NCBI GenBank assembly: GCA_039933785.1
Contig: JBDTNL010000130.1
Coordinates: forward strand, 1-6,085
Length of the DNA: 6,085 bases
Source: JBDTNL01 sp039933785
Lineage (GTDB): Bacteria; Acidobacteriota; Thermoanaerobaculia; Multivoradales; JAGPDF01
Direction: 5' to 3'
The translations under genes were made by a program, and so were the position numbers. Of this stretch, positions 1 to 5,429 are shown one piece after another. A model generated the notes under the pieces. That model was not told the origin of the DNA and searched no databases. It saw only the letters and a list, made by a program, of their open reading frames with translations. The stretch's first letter is position 1. Every line of letters starts with the position of its first letter.

Positions 1-828
1 TTCGGGCTCGTCGGAAAGCACCGTGACGCGCTCCGCCAGCGCCGGTAGATGCGCGGCGATCCAGTGCCGCAACTCGGACGCGCGATGGCGGCGGCTCAGA
101 TGGCAGAGCAGGATCGCCTCATTGGCGAAGCGATCGCCGACCGCCAACAGGTCCTCGACATGGATGTGCTTGTAGCGTCCCGCGGAAGGACGCTTCTTGG
201 GGTCCATGAACGTGCATTCGAGGAGCAACGTCTGGCTGGCGAAAACCCTCGGCTCGAGCTCGAAGACCGCGGCTGAGGTGTCGCCGCAATAGGAAAGCCA
301 GAGCTGGTCGTAGGGCTCGTCGACCGGCTCGTTCTCTCGCCGTCGCCGCGCCAGCTCGGGAGCAGGAGTGCCGGCGAGAGCGGCGAGCAGCCTTCGCCTT
401 CGCCGGATCAAGTGATAGCCCAGGGCCGGCACCACGTGGTCCACGGCAAAGGGTTCGACCGCCAGGTCCGCGGACACCGGGACGCGCTCGCCCGCGACCA
501 GGCCGCGGAGATCGTAGCGATACTCCACGCGCTCCAAGCGAGCGCTGGCGGCGAGGAACTCGCGCACGTCCGCTGCGACTTCGGCGGGGCAGAAGATGCG
601 GGTGGGCGCCTGTTCGTGGACGGAATGTTGCGACAGCACGTACGGCAGACCCAGGGCGTGGTCGAGATGCCCATGGGTGAGAAAGATGTCCCCGCTGCCG
701 GCAAGCTCAGGGGCCCCGCGCCCGACGTCGAAGGCGAGGCCCGGTGGATGAATGCGGAACCAGGAACGATCGCCGGCCGCGGAGCTGCCTTGAATCGACA
801 GCCCGCCCCGGTGCCAGGTGAAGCTCAC
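1..828 (-). CDS. Short-form ribonuclease Z-like MBL-fold hydrolase (plant TRZ1-like), C-terminus cut by window edge
   Basis: An uninterrupted frame of 276 codons starts at GTG (828-826) and leaves the window at base 1. The protein has the metallo-beta-lactamase layout of tRNase Z: a glycine-rich start with SIQGSS (11-16), LAFDVG (31-36), the metal motif LTHGHLDH (50-57), VDHVVPALGY (129-138), YCGDT (180-184), LLLECTF (201-207), KHIHVED (220-226) and LLCHLSRRH (240-248). These follow the order in short plant-type tRNase Z (IPSQGY, GDT, MESTF, GHTHL, LIHFSARY), so likely metal ligands are H52, H54, D56, H57, H131, D183 and H243, with H221/H223 and E225 near catalysis. Family members cleave the 3' trailer of pre-tRNA; some relatives act on small molecules, so the substrate is inferred. 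The gene lies 7 nt after the stop of the GAPDH-like gene, with only a weak Shine-Dalgarno inside that gene's end, which suggests translational coupling. From family length it is probably nearly complete. Confidence 0.85.
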   Translation of the reverse strand, partial: MSFTWHRGGLSIQGSSAAGDRSWFRIHPPGLAFDVGRGAPELAGSGDIFLTHGHLDHALGLPYVLSQHSVHEQAPTRIFCPAEVAADVREFLAASARLERVEYRYDLRGLVAGERVPVSADLAVEPFAVDHVVPALGYHLIRRRRRLLAALAGTPAPELARRRRENEPVDEPYDQLWLSYCGDTSAAVFELEPRVFASQTLLLECTFMDPKKRPSAGRYKHIHVEDLLAVGDRFANEAILLCHLSRRHRASELRHWIAAHLPALAERVTVLSDEPE

Positions 829-835
829 CGCGAGG

Positions 836-1900
836 CTAGATCTCGCGGTAGAGCCACCGGCGCATGGGCTCCAGGCGGCGGCCCACGCTCTCGTAGTCGG
901 GGTCGATGAACCACAGCGCCGCGGCGATCGAGGAGAGCAGCGAGTTGCCGTCCTGCGGCGTGAAGCAGAAACCGTAGAGCTCGCGACCGCGGCGGATCTT
1001 GAGCGTCGGAGTCACCACGACGGTCTGCGAGAGAATGCGGCCGTAGTATCCGTGGTCGCGGCCGAAGCTGAAGATCTGGTTGGCGAGGCGCTTGTCGGTC
1101 ATCGCGACCCGCGGGTTCTCGCGCAGCCGGTTCTTGACCTCCTCGAGCGTCATGTCGCGCTTCAGCATCAGGTTGAACCAGATCGAATGCATGTACTGGG
1201 TGTTGAGCTTCACCGCGCTCGAGAACAGATCGAAGTCCTTGTGCAGGGTCTCGAAGACTCGATGCGCGTCGTGCGCATGGTGGGTGCCGAACACCTCGTC
1301 ATCGTGCTTGCCCACGCTCGGCGCGGGTACGAAGTCGCCGGTCTGGCTGATGTCGTTCGCTCGCCGCATGCAGACGAAGGTGGCACGATCCAGACAGTAG
1401 TCGTCATCGCCGTCGTCGCAGACGGTCTTTACCAGGGTGGTGATGTTGTGGGTGTTGCACGAGACGATCTGCACGAAGCGGTCTTCGCCCGGTATCAGTG
1501 CCTCGTCGTTCACTCCGCGCGCGTACGGCTTGCCGAAGCCGGCTTCCGAGCCCTGGGCGAGGAAGCCCTTGGGGCCCTTCAGATGCTGGTAGTACTTCTC
1601 CTTCATCTGGTTGCCGGCGGGAGTGCAGTCGATGATGACCGTGGCGCGCTCGAGCGCCTCCATGGTCTCGTAGGTAACTTCGTGCCCCAGCTTCTCGAAC
1701 GCCGGGCGCTGATCCGCGTCGGCCGCCAGCTTGGCGCCGCGCGACATCAGATGGGCGAGCTTCGAGCGATCGGAGGCGAGCGGAGTCCGCTTGTGGAACG
1801 TGACCTCGTCGAAACCGAGCTTCTCGCGGAAGTCGGTGAACAGGCCGATGAGCGGCTCACCGATCGTACCGGTGCCGACGATGTGCACGATGTTCTGCAT
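836..1900 (-). CDS. Archaeal/type II glyceraldehyde-3-phosphate dehydrogenase-like NAD(P)-binding oxidoreductase
   Basis: 354 aa from ATG at 1900, which has GGAGGG 6 nt upstream; the frame also extends to 1960, but that start has no comparable signal. The N-terminus is a Rossmann fold (VGTGTIG, 8-14; strand ending IIDCTPAG, 89-96). IVSCNTHN (145-152) matches the catalytic VVSCNTTG of archaeal GAPDH, giving Cys148 as the nucleophile. ATFVCMRRAND (173-183) matches the archaeal ATLVRRAADP block. THHAHD (206-211) sits where archaeal enzymes have HHGPDV with the catalytic His. RENPRV (260-265) and LYGFCFTPQDGNS (308-320) match the archaeal ENTPRV and LYYMQAVHQESD segments. Family enzymes interconvert glyceraldehyde-3-phosphate and 1,3-bisphosphoglycerate. 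The active-site neighbourhood is altered (CNTHN for CNTTG, acidic CDDGDDD insertion at 161-167), so it may use another substrate. These matches are from memory. It lies between the zinc-ribbon and RNase Z-like genes on the same strand. Confidence 0.68.
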   Translation of the reverse strand: MQNIVHIVGTGTIGEPLIGLFTDFREKLGFDEVTFHKRTPLASDRSKLAHLMSRGAKLAADADQRPAFEKLGHEVTYETMEALERATVIIDCTPAGNQMKEKYYQHLKGPKGFLAQGSEAGFGKPYARGVNDEALIPGEDRFVQIVSCNTHNITTLVKTVCDDGDDDYCLDRATFVCMRRANDISQTGDFVPAPSVGKHDDEVFGTHHAHDAHRVFETLHKDFDLFSSAVKLNTQYMHSIWFNLMLKRDMTLEEVKNRLRENPRVAMTDKRLANQIFSFGRDHGYYGRILSQTVVVTPTLKIRRGRELYGFCFTPQDGNSLLSSIAAALWFIDPDYESVGRRLEPMRRWLYREI

Positions 1901-1906
1901 CGAAAA

Positions 1907-1912
1907 CCCTCC
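1907..1912 (-). promoter_or_regulatory. Shine-Dalgarno of the GAPDH-like gene
   Basis: GGAGGG on the minus strand lies 6 nt upstream of the ATG at 1900. It decides the start in favour of this internal Met over the longer in-frame ORF that begins at 1960. Confidence 0.8.
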
Positions 1913-1984
1913 GCTCGGTGTCGAAAAAAGAACCTTCTTGAAGGCCTGCGAGGCTAACACAGGCGGCTGCGCTCGCGCCTCGTT

Positions 1985-2233
1985 TCACTCGCTCGGCGAG
2001 CCGTCGCCCTCGTCGCCGTGCTTGCCCCCGCCGCGCCATGCGGGATCGCGCTGGGCAAAGGCGTCGAGCTCGCGCGGCACCTCGATCAGGGTGCGGGTCA
2101 CCGAGCTTTCGCAGCGGTCGTTTTCGCACTCGAAGGTGTAGACATTCGAGTCGTCGCGCCGCGCAAAGCTGGCGAGCGTTTGGTAGGTATTGCAGTTGCC
2201 ACACTTAACGGATAGGTCGCGAATGTTGATCAC
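1985..2233 (-). CDS. Small zinc-ribbon protein of unknown function
   Basis: 82 aa from GTG at 2233. The frame continues upstream without a stop to 2773, but that part lies antisense to the VWA gene and looks like a shadow. Four cysteines are arranged as CGNC (11-14) and CENDRC (36-41), a two-knuckle zinc-ribbon pattern with a 21-residue spacer. The first 50 residues look folded (ISVK-like strand, aromatic core YTFEC). From about 60 the tail is low-complexity and charged (GGGKHGDEGDGSPSE). No signal peptide or membrane segment is visible. It is the first gene of the minus-strand unit, 84 nt ahead of the GAPDH-like gene. I do not recognise the family. A nucleic-acid or protein-interaction adaptor is possible from the ribbon alone, but no function is assigned. 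Confidence 0.72.
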   Translation of the reverse strand: MINIRDLSVKCGNCNTYQTLASFARRDDSNVYTFECENDRCESSVTRTLIEVPRELDAFAQRDPAWRGGGKHGDEGDGSPSE

Positions 2234-2241
2234 GGCGGGAA

Positions 2242-2250
2242 AAGGTATCA
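2242..2250 (-). promoter_or_regulatory. Possible extended -10 element of the zinc-ribbon gene
   Basis: On the minus strand TGATACCTT reads as TGn plus a hexamer TACCTT (TAnnnT class), ending 8 nt before the GTG at 2233. No Shine-Dalgarno lies between, so transcription would begin at or within a few bases of the start codon. No convincing -35 was found. Confidence 0.3.
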
Positions 2251-2255
2251 GAGCC

Positions 2256-2269
2256 TTTGCGCTTTGCGC
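2256..2269. repeat. Two tandem copies of TTTGCGC in the divergent promoter region
   Basis: TTTGCGCTTTGCGC forms an exact 7-bp direct repeat in the 75-bp divergent intergenic region between the zinc-ribbon and VWA genes. It could be a binding site or simply a chance low-complexity repeat. TTGCGC at 2257-2262 is also spaced 17 bp from TAAACT at 2280-2285, an alternative weak promoter for the plus strand. Confidence 0.4.
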
Positions 2270-2299
2270 TCCGGATCGGTAAACTACTGGCTCACTTCT

Positions 2300-2308
2300 T
2301 GCTAAATA
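2300..2308 (+). promoter_or_regulatory. Possible extended -10 element of the VWA gene
   Basis: TGCTAAATA has the TGn extension followed by TAAATA (5 of 6 to TATAAT). It ends directly before the TTG at 2309 and 9 nt before the in-frame GTG at 2318. A transcript starting about 7 nt downstream would begin close to GTG 2318, consistent with the absence of any Shine-Dalgarno here. Confidence 0.4.
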
Positions 2309-3385
2309 TTGACCGACGTGCATAGTCGACGCCAAATTGCGCCGAAAAGGCGGCCTTCGCTCACCTTGGGCCTGTGGGTTGCCCTGATCGGCGGAGCCTC
2401 GGGCGCCTTCGCGGTTCCAGCACCCGTGCCCGGGGCCGCAAGTGCCACTTCGGCGCCGGCCTCGACGCCGGCGCGGGCGGTAGCGCCCTCTGGGGACGCG
2501 GCCGGGCCCAGCGGTTCGTTCGCCGATCAGGTCTCGGTTGGATTCGTGCTGATACCGGCCGTGGTCCGCGGCAAGGGCGGCTATGTCAACGATCTGGTAC
2601 AAAAAGATTTCCGTCTCTTCGTCGACGGGAAACAGATTCCGATCGAGAGTTTCGAGAAGGGCGTGGGCGCCCCGGTGAGCATGGTCTTTCTGCAGGATCT
2701 CTCGGGCAGCATGGGGGTCGCCGAGAAGCTCGACGCCAGCCGCGAGGCCGTGCGCTATTTCCTCGACCAACAACAGGCCGGCGACCAGTTCGCCCTGGCC
2801 TCGTTTTCAGGCGATCTGGTGCAGGTGGACGTGCCCTTTACTTCCGATCCACAACCGTTGCGCGAGACCGTCGCGGCCTGGGACGCCTCGGGCACCACCG
2901 CCCTCAACGATGCTGTCGCATGGTTGCCCGAGATCACCGCCGAGCAGTTGAGCCTCAAGCGAGCCGCCATCCTGATCACCGACGGCGTCGACAATCGCAG
3001 CACCATGACTGCCGAGCAGGCCCGCGACATGGTGCGCAAGGCCGAGCTGCCGGTGTACGTGCTCGGATTGGACTCGGGCAGCGCTTACGCTCTCGGCGCC
3101 GACGGCAAGAAGATCTGGCGGTTGGCCGACACGCTCAACCTGCTCGCCGCGTTGACCGGCGGACGCTACTATCCGATCGACGGCCCATATGCCATGAAAG
3201 AGGCGTGCGCGGCGATCGCCGAGGACTTGCGCCATCAGTACGTGCTGGGGTTCTCCACCGGAGGCCCCGGCAGCACCGGGTTCCACAGCGTGCGCGTCGA
3301 GCTTTCCAGCAAGTCGCGCACGGTTTCTTTCCGCCGCGGGTATCGGGGTCCTGCCCCGCTGCCGGCAGCCGCTCCCGCCAAGTGA
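2309..3385 (+). CDS. Secreted VWA-domain protein (VWFA-related Acidobacterial domain type)
   Basis: 358 aa if TTG 2309 is used; GTG 2318 (355 aa) is equally plausible and fits the putative -10 better. A stop at 2303-2305 excludes anything further upstream. An N-terminal signal peptide has a basic part (RR at 7-8, KRR at 13-15) and a hydrophobic core (about 18-36), followed by an Ala/Pro/Ser-rich linker (37-70). A beta-rich segment FVLIPAVVRGKGGYV...DFRLFVDGK (79-108) precedes the von Willebrand A domain, whose MIDAS is intact: DLSGS (130-134), T197 in SGTTALNDA, and D225 in ITDGVDN. The C-terminal HQYVLGFSTGG...HSVRVEL...RRGY (309-345) is characteristic of TIGR03436. Such proteins are exported and bind divalent metal; the partner is unknown. 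The Pal-like lipoprotein starts 44 nt downstream, probably in the same transcript, suggesting an envelope role. Confidence 0.88.
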   Translation: MTDVHSRRQIAPKRRPSLTLGLWVALIGGASGAFAVPAPVPGAASATSAPASTPARAVAPSGDAAGPSGSFADQVSVGFVLIPAVVRGKGGYVNDLVQKDFRLFVDGKQIPIESFEKGVGAPVSMVFLQDLSGSMGVAEKLDASREAVRYFLDQQQAGDQFALASFSGDLVQVDVPFTSDPQPLRETVAAWDASGTTALNDAVAWLPEITAEQLSLKRAAILITDGVDNRSTMTAEQARDMVRKAELPVYVLGLDSGSAYALGADGKKIWRLADTLNLLAALTGGRYYPIDGPYAMKEACAAIAEDLRHQYVLGFSTGGPGSTGFHSVRVELSSKSRTVSFRRGYRGPAPLPAAAPAK

Positions 3386-3413
3386 GCGCGAGCATCCCTT
3401 GAACGTATCCAGC

Positions 3414-3420
3414 AGAGGAG
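3414..3420 (+). promoter_or_regulatory. Shine-Dalgarno of the Pal-like gene
   Basis: AGAGGAG lies 9 nt before ATG 3430 and fixes the start of the lipoprotein. It contrasts with the VWA gene upstream, which has no recognisable ribosome-binding site. Confidence 0.75.
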
Positions 3421-3429
3421 ATCGTTGAA

Positions 3430-4041
3430 ATGCGTACCCAGAAGATGATGTGGATCGCCCTGGCCGTCGCCGTGACCGCGACCGGTTGCGCCACCAAGGA
3501 CTACGTCGGCCAGCAGGTCGCCGCCGAGGATGCCAAGACCACCGAGAAGATCGCCGGCGTGCAGGGCCAGGTCGAGCAGGCGCAGATGAAACTCAAGGAC
3601 CACGATCAGAAGATCGCCGCGACCTCGAAGACCGCTCAGGAAGCGCTCGATCGCGCGGTGGCCGCCGGCAAGCTCGCGGAGGGCAAGTTCCTCTATGAGA
3701 CCGTGCTCTCCGACGACAAGGTCAAGTTCGGCTTCAACAAGGCCGAGCTGAGCGACGACGCGAAGGCCGCGCTCGACACTTTCGCCAACGACCTGAAGAC
3801 CCAGAACAAGAACGTCTACATCGAAATCCAGGGCCACACCGACAACATCGGCGGCGACGACTACAACTACAAGCTGGGCGAGTCCCGCGCCGAGGCAACC
3901 CGCCGCTACCTGAGCACCAAAGGCGTCGCGCTTCACCGGATGTCGGTGATCTCCTACGGCGAGACCGCCCCGGTTACCGACAACAAGACCAGGGAAAGCC
4001 GCGCTCAGAACCGCCGCGTGGTCTTGGTCGTCCTGCAGTAG
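3430..4041 (+). CDS. Pal/OmpA-family peptidoglycan-associated lipoprotein
   Basis: 203 aa. A lipoprotein signal peptide (hydrophobic 6-18) ends at a lipobox-like ATGC with Cys20 as the acylation site; Ala rather than Leu at -3 makes the box slightly atypical. Residues about 22-85 form a long charged helix or coiled coil (TTEKIAGVQGQVEQ, MKLKDHDQKI). The OmpA-C domain follows from about 96: VKFGFNKAELSDDAK (98-112), IEIQGHTDNIGG (131-142), LGESRAE (149-155), ISYGETAP (174-181) and RAQNRRVVLVV (191-201). This is the full signature for non-covalent binding to peptidoglycan diaminopimelate. The expected role is tethering the outer membrane to the cell wall. No tol genes are adjacent, so it is probably an OmpA-like paralogue rather than the Tol-Pal component. 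The helical spacer is longer than in classical Pal. Confidence 0.9.
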   Translation: MRTQKMMWIALAVAVTATGCATKDYVGQQVAAEDAKTTEKIAGVQGQVEQAQMKLKDHDQKIAATSKTAQEALDRAVAAGKLAEGKFLYETVLSDDKVKFGFNKAELSDDAKAALDTFANDLKTQNKNVYIEIQGHTDNIGGDDYNYKLGESRAEATRRYLSTKGVALHRMSVISYGETAPVTDNKTRESRAQNRRVVLVVLQ

Positions 4042-4061
4042 GGGATTCGCCACACCGACCT

Positions 4062-4100
4062 CGAGCGTGGCCGGCGGAACCTCCGCCCGGCCGCGCCTCG
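4062..4100. terminator. GC-rich palindrome between convergent genes, possible bidirectional terminator
   Basis: GGCCGGCGGA (4069-4078) pairs with TCCGCCCGGCC (4082-4092) around a 3-nt loop with one bulged base, and CGAG (4062-4065) pairs with CTCG (4097-4100) outside it. It sits between the stops of the Pal-like gene (4041, plus) and the SprT-like gene (4105, minus), where a shared terminator is expected. There is no U tract on either strand, so it may act only as a barrier or mRNA 3'-end protector. Confidence 0.45.
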
Positions 4101-4104
4101 AAGG

Positions 4105-4641
4105 TCAGCCGGCACGCCGCGACGCGGCCTGGCGCTGGCGCATTTCACTCTCGACATCCAGTCGTCCGCCACAGGAGCCGCAGCGATAGCTGTTGGCTGA
4201 ACGCGTCTTGCGGATGTAGGCGTAGCCGCAAGCGCGGCAACGCCAGCGCCAGCTGCGTCGATGCGACTCGAACGCCGAGACGTCGAGGTCGTGATACAGG
4301 TCGGGCTTGAAGCCGCAGCGTCGCATCAGTTCCTGCCAGCGCGGACCGTGCCCGGCACGCAGCCCGGCGACTACGTGGCAGAGCTCGTGGACGATGGTCG
4401 GCACCAGCTCCGCGGGATAGCGATCGAGCAGTCGGGGGTTGAGGTAGATCCGCCCCCGGCCCGGTTCGCAACGGCCGATCGCGGTGCGCATGCGGCCGTT
4501 GAAGACCACCCGCACTCGGGCCGCCCGCTGCTGTTCACCGAGCCGGCGCAGGTACGAAAGCACGACCAGGCGGAGGGCGGGGTCACTGAGCTGCGACGGC
4601 AAGCGTCGCGCCCGCCGACGCTGTCGGAGAGTCTTGGTCAT
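4105..4641 (-). CDS. SprT-like zinc metallopeptidase with C-terminal zinc ribbon
   Basis: 178 aa. The core has VRVVFNGRMR (43-52), GRIYLNPRLL (63-72), then the zinc-binding HELCH (85-89, catalytic E86) and a third ligand candidate H98 in AGHGPRW, the HExxH...H arrangement of the SprT/Spartan peptidase family. A C-terminal ribbon CRAC (135-138) ... CGSC (154-157) matches the SprT zinc-ribbon. The N-terminus (TKTLRQRRRARR) and C-terminus are strongly basic, suggesting nucleic-acid contact. Eukaryotic Spartan cleaves DNA-protein crosslinks; bacterial SprT-like proteins are mostly uncharacterised, so such a role is inference. The start at 4641 is 10 nt after the stop of the thioredoxin-like gene, without a clear Shine-Dalgarno, so translation is probably coupled. 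Confidence 0.88.
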   Translation of the reverse strand: MTKTLRQRRRARRLPSQLSDPALRLVVLSYLRRLGEQQRAARVRVVFNGRMRTAIGRCEPGRGRIYLNPRLLDRYPAELVPTIVHELCHVVAGLRAGHGPRWQELMRRCGFKPDLYHDLDVSAFESHRRSWRWRCRACGYAYIRKTRSANSYRCGSCGGRLDVESEMRQRQAASRRAG

Positions 4642-4651
4642 GGCGCGCTCG

Positions 4652-5233
4652 TCAGGCTGCGCCGGCCTGGGTCAGCTTCTGGCGCAGGGTGTCGGCGTCG
4701 GACAGGCCGAAGTTGAAGTACGCGACCTTGCCCGCGCGATCGACCACCAGCACTGTCGGCAGAGCCACGATTCCGAGGTCGGCCGACAGGGTGTCCTCGG
4801 GGTCGAGCAGAACTGGATACGGCGATGGATTCTCGGTGAGAAAATCTCGCACGGTCTTCTCCTCTTCGCCGACGCTGACCGAGACGAATTCGACACCCCG
4901 GCTCTTGAACTCCGCGTAGAGCGGCTCGAGGATTTTGGCCTGCAGGTGACAGGGACCGCACCAAGTCGCCCAGAAATCGACCAACACCACGCGACCGTGG
5001 AAGTCCGCCAAGGAGACGCTCTGACCGTCGAGAGTCTTGCGTGCGAATGCGGGAGCTACGTCACCCTCGCTGAGCTTCGCGCCGCCGGTCTTCACCGCTT
5101 GCAATTGGCCGGACGATCTAGGTGATGCGGCCCTCCAAGCGATGGTGCCTGCGATCAACGCGACGAGAAGTCCGCCCGCGAGAATCCAACCAAAGGGGGG
5201 CTTCCTGGGTGCGCCGTCTGCCGCTTCTGACAT
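4652..5233 (-). CDS. Membrane-anchored TlpA/ResA-like thioredoxin-fold protein
   Basis: 193 aa. A short cytoplasmic N-terminus with RK at 10-11 is followed by one membrane segment (about 14-33), then a periplasmic thioredoxin fold. The family start is visible as LSEGDVAPAFARKTLDGQSV (54-73), then the active site FWATWCGPC (87-95; Cys92 and Cys95), SVSVGEE with an extended family-specific region, and the cis-proline loop ALPT (157-160, Pro159). TlpA/ResA proteins reduce disulfides outside the membrane, for example in cytochrome c maturation, or serve as general thiol-disulfide exchangers; no maturation genes are adjacent, so the client is unknown. No Shine-Dalgarno precedes ATG 5233; a TATGCT hexamer ends 6 nt upstream. 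It is the first gene of a two-gene unit with the SprT-like gene. Confidence 0.9.
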   Translation of the reverse strand: MSEAADGAPRKPPFGWILAGGLLVALIAGTIAWRAASPRSSGQLQAVKTGGAKLSEGDVAPAFARKTLDGQSVSLADFHGRVVLVDFWATWCGPCHLQAKILEPLYAEFKSRGVEFVSVSVGEEEKTVRDFLTENPSPYPVLLDPEDTLSADLGIVALPTVLVVDRAGKVAYFNFGLSDADTLRQKLTQAGAA

Positions 5234-5239
5234 GCGACC

Positions 5240-5245
5240 AGCATA
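5240..5245 (-). promoter_or_regulatory. Possible -10 hexamer of the TlpA-like gene
   Basis: TATGCT on the minus strand ends 6 nt before ATG 5233. TTGAAC (5270-5265) is a -35 candidate, but its 19-bp spacing is long. With no Shine-Dalgarno in between, this would produce a leaderless mRNA. Confidence 0.3.
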
Positions 5246-5265
5246 GTCCAGGGGGGCAGGTCGAG

Positions 5266-5325
5266 TTCAAGAGACTTGGCCCCAGAACTCGCCAACATAG
5301 AGCTCTTGAATCAAGTAATTCTGGG
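5266..5325. repeat. Nested inverted repeats upstream of the TlpA-like gene
   Basis: Three exact dyads overlap: TTCAAGAG (5266-5273) with CTCTTGAA (5303-5310); CCCAGAA (5281-5287) with TTCTGGG (5319-5325); and the compact CTTGA-A-TCAAG (5305-5315). The first two cannot fully form together in one RNA. The block lies between the microprotein terminator (ends 5342) and the TlpA-like start. It may be operator DNA or the folded region of a short transcript; no function is assigned. Confidence 0.5.
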
Positions 5326-5341
5326 TACTCTCGCATCAATG

Positions 5342-5374
5342 AAAAAAAGGAGCCGACCCTGTTGGCCCGGCTCC
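5342..5374 (-). terminator. Intrinsic terminator of the lysine-rich microprotein gene
   Basis: On the minus strand GGAGCCG (5374-5368) and CGGCTCC (5355-5349) form a 7-bp GC-rich stem with a 12-nt loop, followed at once by seven T (5348-5342). This is a classical rho-independent terminator, oriented to stop transcription from the microprotein gene before it reaches the TlpA-like gene. Confidence 0.85.
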
Positions 5375-5386
5375 AAGGGAAAATTT

Positions 5387-5414
5387 CCGGCCTTGACACC
5401 CTCGTCAAGGCCGG
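5387..5414. repeat. Perfect 11-bp hairpin between microprotein stop and terminator
   Basis: CCGGCCTTGAC (5387-5397) and GTCAAGGCCGG (5404-5414) are exact complements around the loop ACCCTC. On the minus strand the hairpin is followed by AAATTTTCCC, not a clean U tract, so it is a weaker or auxiliary terminator, or a 3'-end stabiliser of the microprotein mRNA. It starts 15 nt after the stop codon. Confidence 0.8.
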
Positions 5415-5429
5415 TTAACTTCAAAGCTG

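Noticed and set aside
818..1957. A 379-aa plus-strand open frame almost exactly antisense to the GAPDH-like gene
   Set aside because: It is a GC-rich shadow: no ribosome-binding site, no recognisable domains, His/Val/Leu/Arg-rich composition typical of antisense frames, while the minus strand carries clear family motifs.
2234..2773. N-terminal extension of the zinc-ribbon frame to an ATG at 2773
   Set aside because: The extension is antisense to the VWA gene, has no family features and would cover the divergent promoter region; GTG 2233 gives a sensible start just before the ribbon.
2374..3402. A 342-aa plus-strand frame overlapping the VWA gene
   Set aside because: Arg-rich out-of-frame shadow; the overlapping frame has the signal peptide, MIDAS residues and C-terminal family block.
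3235..4053. A 272-aa minus-strand frame antisense to the Pal-like gene
   Set aside because: Repetitive Leu/Gly/Val/Asp content reflects the antisense of a Lys/Asp-rich coiled coil; no start signals and no domain.
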